A stretch of DNA of 64,000 nt, taken from Flectobacillus rivi (GTDB taxonomy: Bacteria; Bacteroidota; Bacteroidia; Cytophagales; Spirosomataceae). Positions 1 to 8,800 of this stretch are shown in pieces; within the stretch, counting starts at the first letter, position 1, and each line of letters starts with the position of its first letter. Under the pieces are notes generated by a model, which had not been told where the DNA came from, did no database searches, and saw nothing but the letters and a program-made list of their open reading frames with translations. The stretch is taken from the NCBI RefSeq assembly GCF_030056655.1, contig NZ_JASHIE010000013.1, forward strand, positions 1 through 64,000, written 5' to 3'. A program made the position numbers and the translations under genes.

Positions 1-1
1 T

Positions 2-154
2 ATCCAGATGTTTGAACACAATAAATTGATGCCAGAAATCGAAAAGCGTATGTTTTTTGAACATATCATTACTTCTGCACATGAGCTTGATGAATTAATC
101 ATGGAAATAAGTCAGAAGGCTTATTTAGCCAAAACAAAGTTTGAAGTGGAGTAG
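2..154 (+). CDS. C-terminal end of an unrecognised protein (partial)
   Basis: An open frame enters from the left edge and stops at TAG 152-154, giving about 50 residues of a mostly helical, charged tail containing EKRMFFEHIITSAHELDELI. I do not recognise the family. The gene starts outside the window, so neither its start nor its function can be judged. It is followed by a repeat element (178-391) whose hairpin probably terminates its transcript. Confidence 0.45.
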   Translation: MQMFEHNKLMPEIEKRMFFEHIITSAHELDELIMEISQKAYLAKTKFEVE

Positions 155-177
155 AGTTCGTATAAAAGACTAGGAAA

Positions 178-391
178 ACATGAGTCATTTCTAATTTAGT
201 GATTTGAGACTGAGTGAGTGATTATTTTTAATATGAATTTCACTTGTAGAGACGCAAAGCATTGCGTCTTAAGTTGAGTCAACCATAGCATAGTAGCATC
301 AAAAAAGCGGTCGAAAAACAATTTTCGACCGCTTTTTTGATAAATAATTTGACCATAAGTCTAATTCCAACATTCGGTAAGACGTATGTTT
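178..391 (+). repeat. MITE-like palindromic element, copy 1
   Basis: The left end ACATGAGTCAT (178-188) matches the ends of copies at 61779 and 62901. It is followed by a short hairpin AGACGCAA/TTGCGTCT (250-257/262-269) and a perfect 17-bp stem (301-317/322-338). A degenerate right end reads CATTCGGTAAGACGTATGT, close to the ATTCGGGATGACTCATGT of copy 4. It fills most of the 155-470 gap. No transposase is encoded, so it would be non-autonomous if mobile. Confidence 0.6.
301..338. terminator. Bidirectional terminator-like hairpin
   Basis: Perfect 17-bp stem, AAAAAAGCGGTCGAAAA at 301-317 pairing with 322-338, with a 4-nt loop. The A-tract before and T-tract after make it a plausible intrinsic terminator on both strands. 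It is also the core of repeat copy 1. Confidence 0.6.
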
Positions 392-470
392 TATGAAATT
401 TATTTCATAAAACCTTAAAAATAAGACAACTTTGTAGTGTTATTATCCAAATTACTATTATATAAACTGT

Positions 471-1262
471 ATGAACATTAAGAGTAAACTTTCGCAAGGG
501 TGTACTATGCCCTTACTATTTCTTCTGTTGCCCCACTTTTCATTTTCTCAAGTACAAGATAGCACACAGGTGAAACCTCAAAGTTTCTTTTCGGGCAATA
601 TCGTCGTTACTAACAATGGTATGTCATTGATTCCATCGTTTACTTTGGGCAAACCAGCATTGTTATTTGAATTATCGATTGGGAAAAATAAATTAAGTTT
701 TGACCCTCTCATTCGATTTGCTTTGGATGGAAAACCTTGGAGTTTTGTGTTTTGGTGGAGATACAAAGTTCTGACAGAAGGTAAATTTAGGCTTCATATT
801 GGAGCACACCCCGCTATCAACTTTCGGACAATTCCTGTGAGTATTAACAATGAAATAAGGGACATTCAGCAAGTTCGAAGATATTTAGCAACTGAAGTGG
901 CGCCCTCTATTATGATTAATAAAAACTTTTCACTGGGCATGTATTATTTGTATTCTAGAGGACTAGAGGAAGATGCCACCAAAACCACCCATTTTGTCAC
1001 AGTAAATGGCAGTATTTCTCAAATTAAAATCACGAAAGATGTCTTCCTAAAAGTAGCTCCACAGTTATTTTATTTAATGCTCGATAATGAAGACGGTTTT
1101 TTCTCCAACGCGACCCTTACTGTGACCAAATCAAATTGTCCATTTTCACTTTCGTCGGTTCTGAATAAAAGTATCACCTCCAATATTTCAAGCAGTAAAA
1201 GCTTTGTCTGGAATATTTCCTTATTGTATTCCTTTAATCAGAAGTATTTGAGAAGGGGGTAG
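471..1262 (+). CDS. Predicted outer-membrane beta-barrel protein, unknown function
   Basis: 263 residues. A hydrophobic N-terminus (residues about 13-26, LLFLLLPHFSFSQ) looks like a signal peptide cleaved after SFSQ. The rest is rich in alternating aromatic and hydrophobic residues, for example WSFVFWWRYKV and FSLGMYYLYSRG, and ends in aromatic-rich strands, as in small outer-membrane barrels. No named family is recognised, so the barrel assignment is inferred from composition only. It stands alone between repeat copy 1 and the HipA-like kinase gene. The ATG at 471 is the first start that retains the whole signal peptide. Confidence 0.5.
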   Translation: MNIKSKLSQGCTMPLLFLLLPHFSFSQVQDSTQVKPQSFFSGNIVVTNNGMSLIPSFTLGKPALLFELSIGKNKLSFDPLIRFALDGKPWSFVFWWRYKVLTEGKFRLHIGAHPAINFRTIPVSINNEIRDIQQVRRYLATEVAPSIMINKNFSLGMYYLYSRGLEEDATKTTHFVTVNGSISQIKITKDVFLKVAPQLFYLMLDNEDGFFSNATLTVTKSNCPFSLSSVLNKSITSNISSSKSFVWNISLLYSFNQKYLRRG

Positions 1263-1374
1263 AATATTAAATCATAACTCTGTTGTACTGGACATTTATG
1301 AACCCTTCTGATTAATGCTTTTGGAACAAAATTTTGTATATTTATTTTCAAATTTATAAAACGCACTTATCAGC

Positions 1375-2175
1375 TTGTTACCAATCTACGAAGCCATATC
1401 TTATGATAATCGAATCACAAAAGGGGGAAGAACACGCCCAATTATTGTGACAATTAAGAACGAAGAAGGAAAATTAAAGCAATTCGTTGTGAAGCTTTAT
1501 AATAAAAGAGAAGTTCGTGAGAATCTAACGGTTGCTCGTGATGTCCTTACCGTTGCATTGGCTGATGAGTTTGATTTATTATCGCCATTTCCTGCTTATA
1601 TTAGTTTTACAAATGCCTTTTTACAAACACTACCGAGTGAACTACAAGCCGAGATAAAAGAAAAAGAAGCTTATTTAAACTTTGGTTGTGAGTATATAGA
1701 AGGAGTAATAAATTTTGGAAAAAATATCGCTAAAAGCACCTTAGAGGGACTGACAGGTGTAGATACAGTATTTGCTTTTGATAATTTGGTCAGAAATTTT
1801 GATAGAAGATATAATGAAAAAACCAACTTGCTATTAGATAATCATGATATTTATTTGATTGACCACGAGTTTTGTTTAGAGATTGATTTAAACCATATTG
1901 AAGATGTAGAAACAATGAATTGGAACTACTATTACCAAAATCATGTGTTTTATCCCTTTTTATCAAGCCATAGTAAACAAACTATAGCAAACTATTTTTA
2001 TGACTTCGAGGAATTATTGAAACGCTTGAACGTTAATAAGTTAAATTCGTATGTCAATCAATTAGAAGACCTTGATTTCCCTGTTCCTGATGTTGAAATA
2101 TTAAAACGCTATTTAGAATATACAAAGAAAAATAGTTATAAATTTGTGACCCTTTTAAAAGGAATACTCCAATGA
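1375..2175 (+). CDS. HipA-like kinase domain protein
   Basis: 266 residues resembling the HipA_2 family of HipA-like Ser/Thr kinases. A beta-strand Lys in FVVKLY (K40) suits the ATP-binding lysine. FDNLVRNFDRRYNEKTN (135-151) resembles the catalytic loop with D143 and a metal-binding Asn, and LIDHE (161-165) stands in for the DFG-type metal site. No ATG lies between the upstream in-frame stop (1357) and the conserved start, so TTG at 1375 (M-L-P-I-Y) is chosen. Its stop overlaps the next gene by ATGA, implying translational coupling with the DUF3037 protein. Such pairs are common in bacteria, but their substrate is unknown to me. Confidence 0.75.
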   Translation: MLPIYEAISYDNRITKGGRTRPIIVTIKNEEGKLKQFVVKLYNKREVRENLTVARDVLTVALADEFDLLSPFPAYISFTNAFLQTLPSELQAEIKEKEAYLNFGCEYIEGVINFGKNIAKSTLEGLTGVDTVFAFDNLVRNFDRRYNEKTNLLLDNHDIYLIDHEFCLEIDLNHIEDVETMNWNYYYQNHVFYPFLSSHSKQTIANYFYDFEELLKRLNVNKLNSYVNQLEDLDFPVPDVEILKRYLEYTKKNSYKFVTLLKGILQ

Positions 2176-3035
2176 ACAACAATATCTTCACATATAGCCT
2201 CTTACGATACGTGCATTCAGCTTCGTCAGGAGAAGCCTTGAATGTGGGTATTTTGTTCATTTTTCCAGAACAAAAGAAAGTCGTTTTTCATGCTCCTACT
2301 AAACTTTCAAGGCTATCGCATGCCTATCAAAACTTTTCAGAATGGCTTGTAAAAGCCCACTTAAAAGGCATTAAGCAAAAAGCCCAAGAGGTGAGTAAAG
2401 ATTGGGTTTTATTTGCAGACGACTTATTAAGTGACCAACGAGCTTTTATTGCTCGTGAGTTTTTGTTGGAAGATGCCACTGCTTTACAGTTTAGCGAAAT
2501 ACGAGTAGGAGTATGCTATACAGAAAACATAGGAGAGTTAGCGCAATCCTACTATGATTTGTATTTTGGTGATTATGAAGAAATGATACCCAAAGAAAAT
2601 CAACGTAATGAAAAGTATATTAGCCAAAAACTCTATAAAAGTATCATTGCTAAAAGTAAAGACGTTGAGCAATATTTGAAAAAAGATGTTGTAATTGAGT
2701 CGCCTGATTTGACACTCAAATTTGAATATGCTTGGCAAAACCACCAGCAACACTTAGTAAAACCTTTGTCTTTAGACTTAGCGACAGAAGAGGGTATTCA
2801 AGAAAAGGCTGCTCGTAATTATGGGTATTTGGCTCTAATGAATCAAACGGCTCAAGAACATAATTATACTTTTGACATTTTGATAAGTCGCCCGTCTGCA
2901 AAAAGCCTCTATCCTTCTTATGAGAAGGCATTACGAGTCTTAGAGTCTGTACCGACTTCAAAGAAAATTATCGAGGAAACCCAGATTGAACAATATTCTG
3001 ATGAAATTGTTCAGCAGATTGTTCTGGTTAAATAG
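2172..3035 (+). CDS. DUF3037 family protein
   Basis: 287 residues. The N-terminus FTYSLLRYVHSASSGEALNV followed by GILFIF is characteristic of DUF3037, which is typically encoded next to a HipA-like kinase as here. No enzymatic motif, signal peptide or membrane segment is visible, so it is probably cytoplasmic. The start codon overlaps the stop of the kinase gene (ATGA at 2172-2175), so the two are co-translated. It may be the partner or substrate of the kinase, which is inference from context. A strong hairpin at 3042-3071 ends the transcript. Confidence 0.75.
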   Translation: MNNNIFTYSLLRYVHSASSGEALNVGILFIFPEQKKVVFHAPTKLSRLSHAYQNFSEWLVKAHLKGIKQKAQEVSKDWVLFADDLLSDQRAFIAREFLLEDATALQFSEIRVGVCYTENIGELAQSYYDLYFGDYEEMIPKENQRNEKYISQKLYKSIIAKSKDVEQYLKKDVVIESPDLTLKFEYAWQNHQQHLVKPLSLDLATEEGIQEKAARNYGYLALMNQTAQEHNYTFDILISRPSAKSLYPSYEKALRVLESVPTSKKIIEETQIEQYSDEIVQQIVLVK

Positions 3036-3041
3036 CAAAAT

Positions 3042-3071
3042 AGCCCCAAGTATTGTCTCATACTTGGGGCT
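3042..3071. terminator. Bidirectional terminator between convergent genes
   Basis: 12-bp stem with AGCCCCAAGTAT at 3042-3053 and its complement at 3060-3071, with a 6-nt loop. It lies between the converging DUF3037 gene and the small gene at 3076-3333 and can serve both. Confidence 0.75.
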
Positions 3072-3075
3072 TACT

Positions 3076-3333
3076 TTACGCACTCAAACGATATAACCTT
3101 TGTAGGTTTTGAATCATGAGAACTTGTTTTTCATGGTGTGTTTGACCTGTGATATTTTCGAATAATTTTTCTGCAATCATCTCAATGATTCTGGTTGAGA
3201 TGGCTTCTAGTTTTTGGAGTTCATCAAGACTGCATTCTTTCCCATGACGATTTATTTCTTGACGTTTTACCAAGTTTAAATAGTTTTCAAAAGCCCGAAT
3301 GATAAGCTTTTCATTACTTTCAAGTGGTTGCAT
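3076..3333 (-). CDS. Small helical hypothetical protein
   Basis: 85 residues, highly charged and predicted all-helical (FENYLNLVKRQEIN, EKLFENITGQTHHEK), with no Cys, signal or membrane segment. The family is not recognised. ATG at 3333. It is monocistronic, converging on the DUF3037 gene and sharing its terminator. The coding character (helical heptad-like spacing and a clean start and stop between terminators) supports a real gene, but only moderately. Confidence 0.5.
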   Translation of the reverse strand: MQPLESNEKLIIRAFENYLNLVKRQEINRHGKECSLDELQKLEAISTRIIEMIAEKLFENITGQTHHEKQVLMIQNLQRLYRLSA

Positions 3334-3437
3334 CTTATAGAGTGGTTAGGTATCGTATCTGTCAGTACAACATGATTATGGCTAATTAACTATAAGATGA
3401 AACTTGAAATGCAATGGTTGGGTAAAATTTGAAAAAA

Positions 3438-4214
3438 TTACAAACTTCCGTTTTCTAAAATTATATCGTATTTATAACCTGCGCCAAAATCTTTATTCAA
3501 TACCACTTTTCCTTTCATGGCAATAGTCGCCCCCATCGGAATATTTTCGGTCGTAGTAATGGTAATATCACATTTTTGTCCTTTGATACTTGTTCCATCT
3601 TGGATATGTACCCAATTGAGATTCATGATTCCATAATTTACCTTTACAACTTTACCTTGTACCAAAACCGTTTTACCGTTGTATTTTTGACTATTTGCCA
3701 ATAAATCCTGCAAACGAATGGCATCTTTTACTGGAGCAACCTTTGTATTTGCCTCTGTTTCAATTGGCGGATGATTATGTGGCATTTCGCTGCCCATTGC
3801 ACCACCTGGGTGTGAGGATGCGTCGATAATGTTGGAAACCAGCACAATTTTGTCGAAAGTTCTATGATGCTCTTGGCTTTCAAAATCGGTTTTGAGTAGA
3901 CCTCCTTGGTACAGATAGGTATTGCCAACTTTAGGTTCAAATTTGACGGTAGCTATCCAAAACTCATTATTTTTTTCCTTTACCTTCATATAGGTATAGC
4001 GCTGAGCTTGAAGTATTTCGATAGCCACCACTTCGTGCATTTGATTATCGGTAGCGCTATTATTGCCAGAAGTTGGAGCTAAGGCGCTCGAACTATCAAT
4101 GGCCTGTGCGGGAACGGGTTTGGTGGTATCTTCCTCAACTACTTTGGGCTTTGATTTACAGGCTACTGTAAGTGCAAGTACACAAATGATAAGGGTAGTG
4201 TTAGCGTATTTCAT
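3438..4214 (-). CDS. Lipoprotein with C-terminal OB-fold-like domain
   Basis: 258 residues from ATG 4214. The frame is open further upstream, but only this start gives a lipoprotein signal, with lipobox LTVAC at about residues 15-19, and it clears the preceding gene by 10 nt. A low-complexity linker is followed by a middle beta domain (EILQAQRYTYMKVKEKNNEF), a His-rich stretch with MPHNHPP, and a C-terminal segment (YNGKTVLVQGKVVKVN, then WVHIQDGT) typical of small OB-folds. It is the last gene of the multihaem cytochrome operon, so it may sit on a membrane face with the cytochromes. The His-rich segment could bind metal, but that is speculative. Confidence 0.6.
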   Translation of the reverse strand: MKYANTTLIICVLALTVACKSKPKVVEEDTTKPVPAQAIDSSSALAPTSGNNSATDNQMHEVVAIEILQAQRYTYMKVKEKNNEFWIATVKFEPKVGNTYLYQGGLLKTDFESQEHHRTFDKIVLVSNIIDASSHPGGAMGSEMPHNHPPIETEANTKVAPVKDAIRLQDLLANSQKYNGKTVLVQGKVVKVNYGIMNLNWVHIQDGTSIKGQKCDITITTTENIPMGATIAMKGKVVLNKDFGAGYKYDIILENGSL

Positions 4215-4224
4215 ATTTATTCGT

Positions 4225-5826
4225 TTATTTCTTATTTCTAAATCTTTGTGAAAAGGTAACAAAATAGCGATGATACTTTTTATCTGGTTCAAAAGTACCC
4301 TCGTATGATAACATAATAGAGGTGCGCTTTTGAGTATAATAGCTAGTTGAAATGCCGAAGATATTTTGTTTGAGACTTGGTTGAAAATCACTAAAGAAAG
4401 TATAATCCACCTTTCTATATTCAAATTCAAGTGACACTTTGCTTTTGAGAATATCTTGGTTCAATCTAGCTGTTAAAATATTACCATCAAAATAATAGGT
4501 ATTCATCATGTTATAATTAAAATTCAGGTTGGAGCCATTGCCAAGCAATTGCGCCATATTGAGCCCAATCACATAGTTTTTAGTCGGCTCAGGTCTGCTG
4601 GATTCAAAGCGATAAAATCCTGAAAAATTCCAACTCAGGTAATTCGACATATTATGATTGAGCTGCAATCGGTATCCTTGTCGAGTTTCTTGATTGATGA
4701 GTTGGTCAATAAACGTTCGATAGGTTTCATAATAAATCACATTTCTACGATTGTCGTAAGATGCTGTAATATTAAAACGCTTGAAAGGTCGGTATCTCAA
4801 CGAAACGTATGTACTGGTCAGTTGTATATTATTGGTTTGTACATTATTGATGTTTTGATATAAATCTAGTTCTAAGGAATAAAACAGACTCATATTCTTA
4901 ACAATCGTATTATTGTGTTGTAAGTACAAAAAGCGTCTATCTACCTTGGAGGCATTGCGTTGTTCGGCTATGGCAAAACTCGTTTGTACTTGTCCGTTAT
5001 CACCCTGAAAATCATGAGCTACAAAAGCGCCATATTGCAATAAGGAAGGGTTAAAGCTATAATCAAAAAAATCAGGAGCAAAACCACCAAAGCCGCCGAA
5101 TACCATTTTTTTGTATTTATGCTCTATTTGTAAACCATCAACTGCGCCCATATTAGAAATATAATTACTGATTTTTCGTCCGAGTGTCAGGTTGGTTTTG
5201 GCATTTAATTCATAATTCAACGAAAGTGCATAGACCTTAAAATCATCGGCGAAAGTCCCTGTATTAGCACTTGGTCCAAATCTTGGTCGATAGGTAATAT
5301 AATTTTGAAAAGATACCTTACCTCCTTCGATATTGTTGATGTCGAAACTTAAGGTAGTTCTTATTTGGTTAAAATTATTTTCTCCTGACCCAATATTTCC
5401 ATAGGATGAAACATAAAAACGTCCATCGAAAGTTTGCTTCCTAACTGCAACAGCGGGCACAGATTTGTTAGCTGATGTGTCTATCTGAACTGATATTTGG
5501 CTTTTTTCTAGCTTTGTATCAGTAGGCTTGGCACTCACTTTTAGAACATATCTTACGGGGGTATTCAATGCGATGGTACTTCCAAGGATACTTTGAGTGA
5601 CGCATGATTTCGAGGAAATTGCTTTTACGAGTAACCCCTTTACCCATTGATTTTGAGTAAAAATTTCGAGCGTATCATTTACCCGCAATGATTGTGCATG
5701 ATCAAAGCGTACGTAAATATTTTCAGAGTTGAAATACGTCACAACTCCCTCATTGTATGTGGTTTGTGCTTTTGATTCTAATACTGACAAAATCACAAAA
5801 AAGAGATAACATAAAAGCTTAAACAC
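4225..5826 (-). CDS. Outer-membrane beta-barrel protein of the cytochrome operon
   Basis: About 533 residues from GTG 5826. This start yields a compact signal peptide (FKLLCYLFFVILSVL then ESKAQ) and lies 4 nt after the upstream stop. An in-frame ATG at 5877 is the alternative and would overlap the cytochrome gene. After an N-terminal SH3-like beta region (about residues 25-110), the protein continues as many amphipathic strands with aromatic girdles (YVSSYGNIGSGENNF, YRPRFG, YVSLRYRPFKRFNI) and ends in FVTFSQRFRNKK, typical of an outer-membrane barrel. Its place between two giant cytochromes and a lipoprotein suggests a porin-like sheath or anchor for electron transfer, functionally comparable to MtrB. 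No sequence match to MtrB is claimed. Confidence 0.6.
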   Translation of the reverse strand: MFKLLCYLFFVILSVLESKAQTTYNEGVVTYFNSENIYVRFDHAQSLRVNDTLEIFTQNQWVKGLLVKAISSKSCVTQSILGSTIALNTPVRYVLKVSAKPTDTKLEKSQISVQIDTSANKSVPAVAVRKQTFDGRFYVSSYGNIGSGENNFNQIRTTLSFDINNIEGGKVSFQNYITYRPRFGPSANTGTFADDFKVYALSLNYELNAKTNLTLGRKISNYISNMGAVDGLQIEHKYKKMVFGGFGGFAPDFFDYSFNPSLLQYGAFVAHDFQGDNGQVQTSFAIAEQRNASKVDRRFLYLQHNNTIVKNMSLFYSLELDLYQNINNVQTNNIQLTSTYVSLRYRPFKRFNITASYDNRRNVIYYETYRTFIDQLINQETRQGYRLQLNHNMSNYLSWNFSGFYRFESSRPEPTKNYVIGLNMAQLLGNGSNLNFNYNMMNTYYFDGNILTARLNQDILKSKVSLEFEYRKVDYTFFSDFQPSLKQNIFGISTSYYTQKRTSIMLSYEGTFEPDKKYHRYFVTFSQRFRNKK

Positions 5827-5830
5827 TTTC

Positions 5831-8800
5831 CTAACTACTACCTCTCGGATGGCATGCGTAACATGAGTTGTTATCATAGCTATAGCCTCTAACTTGTCGG
5901 TGGTCTTTGTCTGCATCTGTCTTTTTATGACAGTTCAAACAGTTGAAAATACTATAATTAGTAGGAGAGGTATGACAGTCGGTACAGGTATTCCATTTGC
6001 CTTTGTGCTTGCCACTATAAATCGGGAAATAAGACGCATCATGGTTCCAATTGGCTGGTTTCCAAGCATTCTGACCATGACAATCAGTGCAAGTTGTTGG
6101 AAATTGTGAGGCCGTATGACTTGGTGTTGCTCGGTTATAAGCGGAAGCATGGCAACTATAACAGCCATTATGGCTGTAATTTCCTCCAGCATGGCAAGCA
6201 GTACAGTTAGACGCCAAGGCGGCATGAGCCCCCACTAATGGATATTTTGAATTATGGTTAAAAGTACTTGGTCGCCAACTAGGATTGGTACTATGACATG
6301 ATGCACAATCTCTAGAAAGGTTGATAGCTGAGTGATTAGGGCTAGCCGATGAGTTATAAGCACCGCTATGACATGAGTTACAGTCTGTAGGGGTATTTTT
6401 GAATCGACCATTCGGATGACAAGAGGCACAATTGGAAGCAATATTGGCATGCGCTCCCGTCAGCGGATAATAAACATTATGATTGAAAGTACTTGGTCGC
6501 CATCCTGGGTTCGTGCTATGACAACTTGCACAGTCCGTAGATATACCAGCCGCTTTGTGGTTGGGGTTTGTAGCGTTATTATAAGCAGTATTATGACAAC
6601 CATTACAATCTTTTGGTGTATTTTTTACATCACTTTTATGACAAGCCGTACAATTATTGGCAACGCTAGCATGGGCTCCTGTCAACGGATAATATACTGC
6701 ATGGTTAAAACTGGTCGGTCTCCAACCAGCATTAGTGGTATGACATGATGCACAATCTCTTGACAGATTGAGTGTTGTATGATTAGGGTTTGCTGAAGTT
6801 TGGTAATTAGCACTATGACAGCCGTTACAATCTTTTGGCGTATTTTTTACATCACCTTTATGACAAGCTGTACAATTATTGGCAACGCCAGCATGTGCTC
6901 CTGTTAATGGATAATATACTGCATGGTTGAAACTGGTCGGTCTCCAACCAGCATTAGTGGTATGACAACTTGCACAATCTCGTGATAGATTGAGAATTAT
7001 ATGATTCGGATTCGATGAGGTTTGGTAATTGGCGCTATGACAACCATTACAATCTTTAGGTGTGTTTTTTAGATCACCTTTATGACAAGCCGTACAATTA
7101 TTGGCAATGGTTGAGTGCGCTCCTGTTAATGGATAATACACCGCATGGTTAAAACTGGTTGGTCTCCAACCAGCATTAGTGGTATGACATGATGCACAAT
7201 CTCTTGATAGATTAAGGGTTGTATGATTCGGATTCGCTGAGGTTTGGTAATTAGCGCTATGACAACCATTACAGTCTTTCGGTGTGTTTTTCACATCACC
7301 TTTATGACAAGCTGTACAATTATTGGCAACGCTAGCATGCGCTCCCGTTAATGGATAATATACCGCATGGTTGAAACTGGTCGGTCTCCAACCAGCATTA
7401 GTGGTATGACAACTTGCACAATCTCTTGATAGATTGAGAGTTGTATGATTCGGATTCGCTGAGGTTTGGTAATTGGCGCTATGACAACCATTACAATCTT
7501 TAGGTGTGTTTTTTACATCGCTTTTATGACAAGCTGTACAGTTATTGGCAATAGTTGAGTGCGCTCCTGTTAATGGATAAACCGTATTATGGTTGAACGA
7601 ACTTGGTCTCCAGCCTAGTTTGGTCGTATGACAAGAAGCACAGTCTTTCGACAAGTTCATACTCACATGATTAGGGTTGACAGCCGCTATATACTTAGCA
7701 TTATGACAACTATTGCAATCTTTTGGGGTATTGGTGTAATTCCCGTTTTTATGACAATCCTTACAACTAATAGTAGCGTGAGCACCCGTAAGCGGATAAA
7801 AGGCATCATGTGCTTTAAAACTGGCAGGAGTCCAACCTGCATTGGTGGTATGACAGCTTGCACAATCGGTACTAAAACCAGCAGTTTTGTGATTAGGGCT
7901 TGTGGTTGTATTATAATTGGCATTATGACAACCATTACAATCTTTCGGGGTATTTTTTACGTCTCCCTTATGGCAAGAGGCACAATTGTTGGCAATAGCA
8001 GCGTGTGCACCTGTCAATGGATAAAAAGTACTATGATTGAAACTCGTTGGTTTCCAGCCACTTTTTGTCGTATGACAGGATGCACAATCTGTGGATAAAT
8101 TAAGGGTATTATGGTTCGGGTTACTGGTTGATTTATAATTAGTATTATGGCATCCATTACAATCTTTTGGCGTATTTTTTACATCACCTTTATGACATGC
8201 TACGCAGTTGGTTTGGATACTGGCATGTGCACCCGTTAATGGATAATAAGTGCTATGATTAAAATTGGTTGGTCGCCAACCTACCGCAGTGGTATGACAT
8301 GAAGCACAGTCAGTAGACAGGTTCATGGTTTTATGACTTGGGTTGACAGACGAATTGTAGTTGGTATTATGACAGCTATTGCAATCTTTTGGGGTGTTAG
8401 TATAAACGGCATTTTTATGACACTCGTTACAGCGTATATTTTTATGCCCACCCGTCAACGGATAAAAATTATCATGCTGAACAAATCGAGCTGGCAACCA
8501 ACTAGGGTTAGTGGTATGACAACTTGCACAATCTGTAGAGAAACCTAAAGTTTGATGGTTGGGATTACTCGTTTTCTTGAAATCTGCTGAGTGGCAGCCA
8601 TTACAATCATTAGGAGTATTGTTAAAATTCCCCCCTTTATGACAATCATAGCAATTATTGGCAATGCTAGCATGTGCGCCAGTTAGTGCAAAAATGCTAT
8701 TATGTGTTACAAAACTAGCTGGTTTCCAAGTGGGTTTGGTCGTATGGCAAGACGCACAATCGTTTGAAAAATTAAGTTTGGTATGATTAGGATTACTCGT

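Noticed and set aside
4225..5916. Start of the barrel gene at 5916
   Set aside because: That start overlaps the cytochrome gene by 86 bp and gives a long, poor signal segment; GTG 5826 or ATG 5877 fits better.
6416..6748. Plus-strand frame in the same repeat region
   Set aside because: Also a shadow, produced by the repeated Cys/His codons of the opposite strand.
6620..7555. Possible CRISPR-like array
   Set aside because: The repeat unit is a 222-bp coding module in frame, with no short direct repeats separated by unique spacers and no cas genes nearby.
7628..8098. 156-residue plus-strand open frame opposite the giant cytochrome gene
   Set aside because: It is a reading-frame shadow of the 222-bp repeats; it repeats the same words in each module and has no independent start or domain.
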